From Aliirhizobium wenxiniae (GTDB taxonomy: Bacteria; Pseudomonadota; Alphaproteobacteria; Rhizobiales; Rhizobiaceae): a stretch of 64,000 nt of DNA. Of the stretch, positions 51,479-59,347 are shown piece after piece. How positions within the stretch are numbered: the first letter of the stretch is position 1; each line of letters starts with the position of its first letter. The stretch lies in assembly GCF_019511445.1 (NCBI RefSeq), contig NZ_JAEUAN010000027.1:1-64000 (forward strand), given 5' to 3'. The notes under the pieces were generated by a model. The model had not been told where the DNA came from, did not search any database, and saw nothing but the letters and a program-made list of their open reading frames with translations. The translations under genes and the position numbers were made by a program.

Positions 51479-52519
51479 TCAGCCCTCGGCCGGACCTGTC
51501 TGACGCCGCAACGACGAAGGCGGATAGCCGAAATGCTTGCGAAAGGCGGTCGTGAAATTCGACAGATGCACGTAGCCCGCCTCATAGGCGATATCGGAAA
51601 TGCTGCGATTGCTGAAGAGAAGCGCCTGGCGCGCCTCGGTCAGCCAGCGATTTCGGATGAATTCGTTGAGCGAGCAATGATGCGCCTTGCGCACCAGTCG
51701 CTGCAGCGTCGCCTGGCTGGCGCCGAGTTCACTCGCCATCTCGCTGACGGCAAGTTCCTGGGCTGAATGACGATCGATATACTGCACAAGGGCATAGATG
51801 CGCTGCTGTTCGGCGGCCGTCAGGTTCGTTGGGGGCATGACCGCATCGGGATTGGAGCCGAAGGCTGCCGTCAGTGCTTCATAGACGATCGCCAGTGTGT
51901 GGCTTTCCAGAAGCACGGCAGAAAACGGCGGCTTGCGGGCGGCGATATCGAACATCTGGCGGGCGAGGAATTCCACCTTGCGATTTGGCTGCCATTGCCA
52001 GAAACCCGGATTTCCACCCAGAAGTGTCTGGAACTTGTCGGGAGCCTCGCTTGCCTCGGAAAAGCGCTGCAGCCATTCGCGCGACATGCCGATGACCATC
52101 TTGTCGAGATACTGGCCCTTGCGTGCCCGTCGACGAAGGCGCGCGCCGTTTTCGTGGGCGACGATGATCGCCGAGGATTGCCAGCGCCCCTGCGCTGTGC
52201 GTTGAGGCATTGGCATCGGCACGCCGTTTAGCGAAGCCTCGACAAAGCCCTCTAGGAAAATCTTGATGCAGATCTGTGCGTCGAGCGCCACTTCCATCTC
52301 GAGATCGTCCACCTGCATGCGGCGGCCGAAATTGACGTGGATGCCATCCATCCGCACCTGCCCGACAATACCGCATGCGACAACCGCATCTCCTTGATCG
52401 CCGCCATCGAGCACGCGCACGCCGTTTTTGCGCAGCTCGCGTCGTGTCAGGACGGGGTTGGGATTGGCAACGACGGGCGGAAGGGGATCGACGGCGCTGT
52501 TCACACAGGTCTCCTGCAT
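51479..52519 (-). CDS. AraC-family regulator of the catecholate siderophore cluster
   Basis: The protein has 346 residues from the ATG at 52519; the frame is open to 52936 but the longer version would overlap the TonB receptor promoter. The sensor domain is about residues 1-240. The two helix-turn-helix motifs are in LAVSEMASELGASQATLQRL and RSISDIAYEAGYVHLSNFTTA. It sits between the divergent TonB receptor and fepB. Like PchR or AlcR it probably activates both when the ferric siderophore enters (inference). Confidence 0.88.
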   Translation of the reverse strand: MQETCVNSAVDPLPPVVANPNPVLTRRELRKNGVRVLDGGDQGDAVVACGIVGQVRMDGIHVNFGRRMQVDDLEMEVALDAQICIKIFLEGFVEASLNGVPMPMPQRTAQGRWQSSAIIVAHENGARLRRRARKGQYLDKMVIGMSREWLQRFSEASEAPDKFQTLLGGNPGFWQWQPNRKVEFLARQMFDIAARKPPFSAVLLESHTLAIVYEALTAAFGSNPDAVMPPTNLTAAEQQRIYALVQYIDRHSAQELAVSEMASELGASQATLQRLVRKAHHCSLNEFIRNRWLTEARQALLFSNRSISDIAYEAGYVHLSNFTTAFRKHFGYPPSSLRRQTGPAEG

Positions 52520-52529
52520 AAGTTTATGC
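52516..52529. promoter_or_regulatory. Palindrome over the AraC start codon
   Basis: GCATAAGTTTATGC is a perfect inverted repeat (GCATAA/TTATGC around GT) overlapping the first codon of the AraC gene and lying about 155 bases before the divergent TonB receptor. It could be an autoregulation site or only chance symmetry. Confidence 0.35.
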
Positions 52530-52681
52530 GTGATTAACGAAAGCGGAGGTTTGCAAGACCACGTATACGAATACATGAAATATGCACTCAAGAATAGCCG
52601 CGACGGGGGATGTCCGGCACTGTTTGCCGTGTGGGGCGCGACAATCGTGCGGACAAGAACTGGTTGCCCAGGGGTATGGGA

Positions 52682-54847
52682 ATGAACGGAAATAAGACAA
52701 TCATCCAGCGGCAGGCAATCGGGCGGCTGACGCGGATCCTGCTGGCGACCACTGTGTTGACAGGTCTGGCGACCGCAGCACAGGCGCAGGATACCGGCAA
52801 TAGCCAGGCCAGCACGGAACTGGCGCCGATCGTGCTCGAAGGCGCGACTTACGAGACAGAAGGCACGAACAGCTATACGACGAGGGAAATCAGCGTCGGC
52901 GACAAGGACACGCGCACCCTGCGCGAAGTGCCGCAATCGACCACGGTCATGACGCGCGAACGTCTCGACGACGGTAATTTCTCCTCACTCGATACCGTCA
53001 TGCGTAAGACGCCGGGCGTCGTGGTCCTGACCAATGATGATGGCCGCTCCAGCCTCTATTCACGCGGTTTCGAATACGACACGCTTTACATGAACGGCCT
53101 TTCGACGCCGGTCTCCTCCATCTACGGCACGCAGCCGGACATGGTCGCGGTCGACCATATCGAAATCCTGCGCGGCCCTTCAGGCCTCTTTGGCGGAGCA
53201 GGTGAGCCGGCAGGTGCCGTCAACATGCGCCTCAAACAGGCTTCCGACGAATACAAGGCCAGCATCAACACGATCATGAGTTCGTGGGACGGCAAGCGTA
53301 TCGAAGGCGATGTGACCGGACCGCTGACCAAATCCGGTCGGGTGCGCGGCCGCCTGGTCGGCGCGCTTTCTACCAAGGACAGCTTCATCGATACCGTCGA
53401 CAACAAAGTCGGCACCATCTACGGCACGATCCAGGCCGACATCACCGACAACACGACGGCAACGCTGAGCGTCAATCACACCCGCCGCAACATCACGCCG
53501 TTCAACGGCCTGCCGACATTCGAAGACGGCACGCTGATCGATCTGCCGCGATCGACCTATACCGGCGCCGACTGGAACAATTTCGAAAACAACGTCACGC
53601 AGTATATCGCCGAACTCGAACACCGTTTCGATGACGGCGGCCATGCGAAGATTTCGGCGCTTTATTCGCGGGTGGACGTCGATTTCCTTTATGCATTTGC
53701 GGCTGGCCCAGCGGATGCGTCAGGTAATATTGCGAGGGGAACCAGCTGGCTTGCCCGTTCCTATGAGCAGGATTCGATTTCGCTCGACGCGCATGTCAGC
53801 AAACCTTTCGAGATTTATGGGCTGGAGAATAATATCATCGCCGGCGTCGACTATCGCGGAAGCGATGACAGTCTATGGAACCAGAGAGGCACGATTGCCG
53901 GCACGCAGAACATTTACGATTGGACCAATGTCGCTAAGCCGACCGTTACCTATGGTAGCCCGGAAGAAAGAGAAACCGATCAATACGGTATCTATGGCCA
54001 GTGGCGCATCAAGCCAATCGACAAGCTGACCTTGATCGGTGGTGGCCGCTTCAGCTGGTATGACGCTCAGTCAGGCGACAGCGAAGTCAAGGTCAAGGGC
54101 GAGTTCACCCCCTATGCGGGCATCATCTATGATTTGACGGACCGTGTCTCGGCCTATGCCAGCTACACGGAAATCTTCCAGCCCCAGTCGGTTAAGGATG
54201 CTTCGGGCGACATCCTCGATCCACGGACCGGCGAGCAATATGAGATCGGCCTCAAGGCGGAACTGACTGATGATCTCAATGCCTCGCTTGCATGGTTTGA
54301 TCTGACTGACAAAAATCGCGCGGTCTCCAACCCGAGCAGCCTCGGTGACTATCTCGCAGGTGGCGAAGCGCATATGCGCGGCATCGAGTTCGAAATCAAC
54401 GGCGAGATCCTGCCAAATTGGGAGGCGATGGCCGGTTACACCTATACCGACACAAAGTTCAAGAATACCGTCGGTGCAGCTGGTTCCGAGTTTTATACGC
54501 CGGAGCATATGCTTCAGCTCTTCACCAAATACACCTTCGACGGTTCAGGCACTTGGACCGACGGCCTCTTCGTTGGCGGCGGGGTGAAGTTGTTCTCGTC
54601 GTTCAAGAACATATCGCGATCTGTCAATGCAACGACCGGCGCGACGTCAGCCACAGCGATCGAAGCCCCCGGTTACGGTGTGGTCGATCTGCAGGCAGGC
54701 TACAAGTTCAACGAGAACCTGACGGCCAGCCTGACGGTCAACAACGTGTTCGACAAGAAATACTACGAACGCGTCGGTGGCACCTCGGTGTTCAATTTCT
54801 ACGGCGAACCGCGCAATGTCGTCTTCAAGCTGAACGCGACCTTCTGA
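52682..54847 (+). CDS. TonB-dependent siderophore receptor (second)
   Basis: The protein has 721 residues from the ATG at 52682, 8 bases after AGGGG; an ATG at 52676 is possible. The signal peptide ends TAAQAQ. The plug has LREVPQSTTVMTRERL, SRGFEYDTLYMNG and ILRGPSGLFGGAGEPAGAVNM. The barrel ends NVVFKLNATF with the terminal Phe. Located between an AraC gene and an esterase that resembles enterobactin esterases, it is probably the outer-membrane entry for the siderophore handled by FepBDGC. Confidence 0.92.
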   Translation: MNGNKTIIQRQAIGRLTRILLATTVLTGLATAAQAQDTGNSQASTELAPIVLEGATYETEGTNSYTTREISVGDKDTRTLREVPQSTTVMTRERLDDGNFSSLDTVMRKTPGVVVLTNDDGRSSLYSRGFEYDTLYMNGLSTPVSSIYGTQPDMVAVDHIEILRGPSGLFGGAGEPAGAVNMRLKQASDEYKASINTIMSSWDGKRIEGDVTGPLTKSGRVRGRLVGALSTKDSFIDTVDNKVGTIYGTIQADITDNTTATLSVNHTRRNITPFNGLPTFEDGTLIDLPRSTYTGADWNNFENNVTQYIAELEHRFDDGGHAKISALYSRVDVDFLYAFAAGPADASGNIARGTSWLARSYEQDSISLDAHVSKPFEIYGLENNIIAGVDYRGSDDSLWNQRGTIAGTQNIYDWTNVAKPTVTYGSPEERETDQYGIYGQWRIKPIDKLTLIGGGRFSWYDAQSGDSEVKVKGEFTPYAGIIYDLTDRVSAYASYTEIFQPQSVKDASGDILDPRTGEQYEIGLKAELTDDLNASLAWFDLTDKNRAVSNPSSLGDYLAGGEAHMRGIEFEINGEILPNWEAMAGYTYTDTKFKNTVGAAGSEFYTPEHMLQLFTKYTFDGSGTWTDGLFVGGGVKLFSSFKNISRSVNATTGATSATAIEAPGYGVVDLQAGYKFNENLTASLTVNNVFDKKYYERVGGTSVFNFYGEPRNVVFKLNATF

Positions 54848-54872
54848 TCACGATATAGACGAAAACCAAAGA

Positions 54873-54904
54873 AACGGCCCGGAGCGAATGTTCCGGGCCG
54901 TTTT
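54873..54904. terminator. Terminator after the TonB receptor gene
   Basis: AACGGCCCGGA (54873-54883) pairs over 11 bp with TCCGGGCCGTT (54892-54902), followed by further Ts. AAA lies before the stem, so it may serve the convergent esterase gene as well. Confidence 0.88.
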
Positions 54905-54933
54905 CGTTGTAGAAACACGTCGAATTGGAAAGG

Positions 54934-55791
54934 CTATGGCTGGCTGAAAGCCATGGCCTGCGCGCGCCGGACACCGTGAAGAAGCATGTCGAAATGATCG
55001 TGATCGGCGGCGACAACCAGATCCACCTTAGTTGCCGGATTCGCGCGCGCAATCAGGCTGGCGGCTTCGGTGATATTGTCGACCATGGCGCGGCGAGACA
55101 GATGTTCCTGCCGTCCAGCCGGCAAGGCATGCGTCGCATATTGTTCGTCCTTGCCGACGGTGATGACAAGTCGTTCTGCTTTGCCTGTCGCCGCATTTTC
55201 GCGCATGCGGCGCATCATCAAGGCGTCGCTAAACCAGAGTGACGGACTTGCAGCCCAATATCGCTGAAAATGGCCGGGACAGTGCAACAACGTGTGGACG
55301 GTGAAAAGCCCGCCATAGGAAAAACCGAACAATGTGTTGCGGGCTGGATCGAGCGGGTAAAGCTCGGAAAGAACCGGCCGCAGCTCTTCGACGAGGAAGT
55401 GCAGAAAGTGCTTGGCACCGCCGAAGACACTTGAGACGACATCTCCAGTCTCGTGATCCGGTTCAGGTGTGTAATTCCTGGATCTGGCAGGTGCATCAAA
55501 GGGGGCGCCGCCCGGAAATCCGATTGCAACGATGAGACCGGCAGCGTGATCTGATGGCTTTGACGCCGGCGGAAACAAGCCGTTTGCAGGCTGGGTGAAA
55601 ACAAGCGGAAAGCTTGCATCTCCATCCAGCATCCAAAGCACGGGATAGCCGGTTTGGGGCGGCGGGCCTGCGGGAATGCGGACAAGAATCCGGTAGCTTT
55701 CACCGGTCCGTTTCGAGCAAATTTCAAATGTTTTTGCCGCCGGCAGCTGAACCGATTGCCATTCACTCATGCCTTGCTTCATGGCGGTCAT
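54934..55791 (-). CDS. Ferric siderophore esterase (Fes/IroE-like alpha/beta hydrolase)
   Basis: The protein has 285 residues from the ATG at 55791; ATGs at 55782 and 55770 are also possible and none has a strong ribosome site. It belongs to the esterase-D/IroE group: VLWMLDGDASF early, the nucleophile elbow GFSYGG, a long YWAASPSLWF, and a final His in ADHDHFDMLL. No signal peptide is evident, so it acts in the cytoplasm. IroE and Fes cut the trilactone of catecholate siderophores to free the iron, which fits the Fep-type transporter next door. Confidence 0.82.
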   Translation of the reverse strand: MTAMKQGMSEWQSVQLPAAKTFEICSKRTGESYRILVRIPAGPPPQTGYPVLWMLDGDASFPLVFTQPANGLFPPASKPSDHAAGLIVAIGFPGGAPFDAPARSRNYTPEPDHETGDVVSSVFGGAKHFLHFLVEELRPVLSELYPLDPARNTLFGFSYGGLFTVHTLLHCPGHFQRYWAASPSLWFSDALMMRRMRENAATGKAERLVITVGKDEQYATHALPAGRQEHLSRRAMVDNITEAASLIARANPATKVDLVVAADHDHFDMLLHGVRRAQAMAFSQP

Positions 55792-55964
55792 TGTCGTCCG
55801 ATAGGGTGTTGCGGAGCCGCTCGGCAAAACAGGAATTGGCCGAGATGGAATTTGGTCGAAAACTATCAGAGATCAGTGAGTTATGGTACCGCCTGATTTA
55901 TGGGAAACAGGCGTTTTGGGGCATGCCGTTTCAAGATTTTATCCGAATGCGGTACGGCCCGATC

Positions 55965-57077
55965 CTATGCTTTTGCGAACCGTCCGATCCCGAAATCATG
56001 CAAGGGTGTTTCCGTTCCGCCGGTTACGATCAACTCGGCCATGACATCGCCCACACCGGGGCCGAGCTGGAACCCGTGTCCGCAAAAGCCGAAGGCGTGG
56101 TAAAGTCCTTCGGTCGTGGCGGATGGTCCCATGACAGGAAGGCCGTCGGCGACATACCCTTCACAGCCCGACCATGTGCGGATCACCGATGCGTTGGCAA
56201 GTGCCGGCAAGAGCGGGAGAAGCGCCTTGAGCTGCGCCGGAAGGCGGGCGGGATCGGCTTTCGCGTGGCCGCTGTCGAGCGAGACATCAGTGCGTTCTGC
56301 ACCGCCGCCAAAGACGATGTTGCCGCGTTCTACCTGTCGAAGATACCCGCCGCCGTGATCATGCCCCCAGACGCCGACGACCGGAAGAACCCGATGGGGT
56401 AGCGGTTCGGTCACGCCCATCTGCGGCCCCTTGGCAATGATTGGCACCGGTTCGGAAAATTGCGTGGCAATTCGGGCGCCCCAGGCACCCGCCGTGTTGA
56501 GCAGGATCGGAGAGGAGCAGACGCCCTTTGAGGTTCTGACTTCGAAACCGGAGGCTGTTTTTGTAATGCCGTCGACGACGGCATCCTCGACGATGTCTGC
56601 GCCCAGCCGACGGGCGGCATCCGCGAAGGCAGGTGCGATGAACCGGGGATTGCCGCTCCCGTCCTGCGGCGAGAAGGATGCTCCGATCGCTGTTGGGCCA
56701 AGGCCCGGAAATCGGGCTTGGACATCCTTCGGGCCGAGTTCCTCCAGGTCCAACCCCCAGGGCCGCGCCGCCTCGGAGAAGCTCCGCATCTCATTGAGCC
56801 CCTTCTCGGTGAAGATCAGGCGTAGATGGCCGGTGGCGCGAAACTCGACATCGCGGCCAAGCAGCTTTTCCGCCTCTCTCCACAGTGCGAGTGACCTATG
56901 GGCGAGCGGGAGTTGCGGCAGGTATCTGCCACTTCGACGGATGTTTCCGAATGACGCGACCGTCGCGCCGCTGCCGATGCGGTTTCGCTCGATCAGCGTC
57001 ACGCGCAGCCCGCGGCGTGCCAGGAAATAGGTCGAGGCGGCACCCATCAGGCCGCCACCGACAACAATCACATCCAT
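55965..57077 (-). CDS. FAD-dependent DAO-type oxidoreductase (HcnC / opine-oxidase B-like)
   Basis: The protein has 370 residues; GAGGA precedes the ATG. The FAD-binding GxGxxG is VVGGGLMGAASTYFLARRG, and GFCGHGFQLGPGVGDVMAELI is the C-terminal FAD motif. DAO-fold enzymes of this size oxidise D- or L-amino, imino or N-substituted amino acids such as sarcosine. It is divergent from hyuA, with a palindrome in the gap. With the small [2Fe-2S] and BFD-type proteins at 61333-63008 it matches the three-part layout of HcnABC, opine oxidases and D-hydroxyproline dehydrogenase (LhpBEF). Confidence 0.88.
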   Translation of the reverse strand: MDVIVVGGGLMGAASTYFLARRGLRVTLIERNRIGSGATVASFGNIRRSGRYLPQLPLAHRSLALWREAEKLLGRDVEFRATGHLRLIFTEKGLNEMRSFSEAARPWGLDLEELGPKDVQARFPGLGPTAIGASFSPQDGSGNPRFIAPAFADAARRLGADIVEDAVVDGITKTASGFEVRTSKGVCSSPILLNTAGAWGARIATQFSEPVPIIAKGPQMGVTEPLPHRVLPVVGVWGHDHGGGYLRQVERGNIVFGGGAERTDVSLDSGHAKADPARLPAQLKALLPLLPALANASVIRTWSGCEGYVADGLPVMGPSATTEGLYHAFGFCGHGFQLGPGVGDVMAELIVTGGTETPLHDFGIGRFAKA

Positions 57078-57158
57078 CCGGTTTCCTCGTCAATTGCCTG
57101 AATACGCATGCAGAGTGGCCGAGCCGGTGAGGGGAAGTCAAAGTCGGGCTTTTGGCTG

Positions 57159-57181
57159 TCCCATAAGCTCAGCTTATGGGA
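57159..57181. promoter_or_regulatory. Perfect 23-bp palindrome between divergent operons
   Basis: TCCCATAAGCT (57159-57169) is the exact reverse complement of AGCTTATGGGA (57171-57181) around one base. It includes the CATAAG-N-CTTATG type symmetry common to LysR and GntR operators. It lies 82 bases before the DAO gene and 76 before hyuA, so it is very likely a shared operator. The LysR gene at 63018 is the only regulator nearby. Confidence 0.7.
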
Positions 57182-57256
57182 TGCGGGTCTTTCCGTCTTG
57201 GACCTCTCCCTTTCCGTCATGTCACCTTTGCGCAACCAGACGGAAAGGGACCCAAT

Positions 57257-59341
57257 ATGGACAATGCGGCAGCGCCCGGTAAAAGCCATCCCAAGCAACA
57301 GGACTGGAAGGTCGGTGTCGATATCGGCGGAACCTTCATCGATTTCTGCGCGCTCGAAACGCGCTCTGGCAGGGTCGCGTCTCTGAAGGTTCTGACGACG
57401 CCGGACGATCCGGGGGCGGAATTGATGACCGGTCTTTCTCTGCTTGCCGAACGTGAGGGACTTGATCCGGCCGCGATCAGCCGCTTCGTCCACGGCACGA
57501 CGGTCGGGATCAACACCGTCATCCAGAGGCGCGGCGTGTCGCTGGCGCTGATGACCAATGCCGGGTTCGAGGACGTGATCGAACTGGCGCGGCTGAGAAT
57601 GCCCGATGTCTATTCGCTCTTCTGTTCACGTCCCGATCAACTGATCTCCCGTGACATGGTGTTCGGCATTCCGGCGCGACTGAGAGCCGATGGCAGCGAA
57701 GCGCAGGCGCCGGATATGCAGGCCGTCGATGAAGCTGTCGCCACCGCGAAGGCAAAAGGTGCATCGGGCATCATCATCTCTTTTCTCCATTCCTGGCGCA
57801 ACGACGCCCAGGAAGCGGCGGTCAAGGCGCAGATCGCAAAATCGGCGCCTGATCTGTTTGTCTTCACCTCCTCGGAGGTCTGGCCGGTCATTCGCGAATA
57901 CGAGCGGACAACGACCGCAATCCTCAACGGCTATGTTCATCCGCGCGTCTCGGGATATCTCACGGCGCTGGAGGACAAGCTCGTCTCCCGTGGCGTGACG
58001 GCTCCGGCACTGCTGACCAAGTCGAATGGCGGAGTGATGAACGCGGCGGAGGGCAAGCGCGCCTGCGTGCAGATGCTGCTGTCAGGTACGGCATCCGGTG
58101 TCATCGGCGCGGCCTGGCTTGCGCGCCGTGCCGGCGAAAAACATATCCTGACGCTTGATATCGGCGGGACATCGGCCGACTTCGCGCTCATCATCGACGG
58201 CGAGCCGCAATTCGGCACGGGGGGACTGATCGGCGAGTTTCCGCTGCATATCCCGTCGGTTTCGGTCAGCTCCATCGGTATCGGCGGTGGGTCGATTGCG
58301 AGCGTCGATGCGCAGGGCGTGTTGCGCATAGGGCCTGAATCGGCCGGGTCGACGCCTGGACCTGCATGTTACGGGCGTGGCGGCACGCAGGCGACGGTCA
58401 CGGATGCAATGGCGGTCTGTGGCTGGCTCGGACACAGCCAGATGGCATATGGTCAGCTACAGATCGATGTAGCTCTGGCACGGGCGGCGGTCTCGAAATT
58501 AGCCGACCAGATCGGCCGCACGGCTGAAGAAGCGGCGCAGGCCATTCTCGATATCGCCATTTCCGAAATGTTCGTCGAAGTGGAAAAGCTTGCTTCACGT
58601 GCTGCCGTGGATCTTCGGGAATTCACCCTGATGCCGTTCGGCGGTGGCGGGCCGATGCTCGGTGCATTCCTTGCACGTGAGTTCAAGATGGCGAAGGTGA
58701 TAGGACCGCCGCGTCCGGGCGTCGTTTCGGCGCTCGGTGGTCTGGTCGCTGATCTTCGCGGCGATTTCATCCGCACCGTCTTCACGCATCTTGCCGCCGA
58801 GGCGACACCGCTGTTGCGTAAGGCGCTGGATCAACTCTCTGCCGAGGGGTTGGCATGGCTTTCGAAACAGGGGCATGAGGGGCCGGCGACACTGAATGTT
58901 TCCGCCGACATGCGCTATGTCGGCCAGAGTTTCGAGATCGAAGTGCCGGTTCAGGCGGCCTGGATCGCCAAAGGCGAACTTGACCCGATCGAGGAAGCTT
59001 TTCACGCAATGCATTTGAAACTCTACGATTTCGACGATCCGGATGGTGAGATCGAGATCGTCAACCTGCGGCTTTCGGCAATTGGTGCCGGGCCGGCTCT
59101 GGAGTTTCCGATCGAGGCCGAAGACAGGGGCATCGCGGTCGAGCCCGAACGGGAGATCCCCGTCTTCACCGGCAAGGAATTCGAGTGGATCGGCCTTTAT
59201 CGGCGAGACCTTTTGCGTCCTGGCGGACGTTTCTCCGGACCTGCCGTCGTCGCGCAGGAGGATACGACCTTTGCCATTCCGGCCGGTGCTACCGTCGATG
59301 TCGACCGCCACCTGAACCTGCATCTGACCTTTTCGGAGTAA
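57257..59341 (+). CDS. hyuA: Hydantoinase/oxoprolinase subunit A family
   Basis: The protein has 694 residues from the ATG at 57257 (GGAAAGGGA before it); the frame is open from 57176. The ATP-binding ASKHA-type fold is shown by VGVDIGGTFIDF near the start and LTLDIGGTSADFAL in the middle, with STPGPACYGRGG after it. HyuA with HyuB performs ATP-dependent hydrolysis of cyclic amides: hydantoins, N-methylhydantoin, 5-oxoproline or, in Ti plasmids, the lactam agropinic acid. Its partner gene hyuB follows after 6 bases. Confidence 0.92.
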   Translation: MDNAAAPGKSHPKQQDWKVGVDIGGTFIDFCALETRSGRVASLKVLTTPDDPGAELMTGLSLLAEREGLDPAAISRFVHGTTVGINTVIQRRGVSLALMTNAGFEDVIELARLRMPDVYSLFCSRPDQLISRDMVFGIPARLRADGSEAQAPDMQAVDEAVATAKAKGASGIIISFLHSWRNDAQEAAVKAQIAKSAPDLFVFTSSEVWPVIREYERTTTAILNGYVHPRVSGYLTALEDKLVSRGVTAPALLTKSNGGVMNAAEGKRACVQMLLSGTASGVIGAAWLARRAGEKHILTLDIGGTSADFALIIDGEPQFGTGGLIGEFPLHIPSVSVSSIGIGGGSIASVDAQGVLRIGPESAGSTPGPACYGRGGTQATVTDAMAVCGWLGHSQMAYGQLQIDVALARAAVSKLADQIGRTAEEAAQAILDIAISEMFVEVEKLASRAAVDLREFTLMPFGGGGPMLGAFLAREFKMAKVIGPPRPGVVSALGGLVADLRGDFIRTVFTHLAAEATPLLRKALDQLSAEGLAWLSKQGHEGPATLNVSADMRYVGQSFEIEVPVQAAWIAKGELDPIEEAFHAMHLKLYDFDDPDGEIEIVNLRLSAIGAGPALEFPIEAEDRGIAVEPEREIPVFTGKEFEWIGLYRRDLLRPGGRFSGPAVVAQEDTTFAIPAGATVDVDRHLNLHLTFSE

Positions 59342-59347
59342 CCGTCC

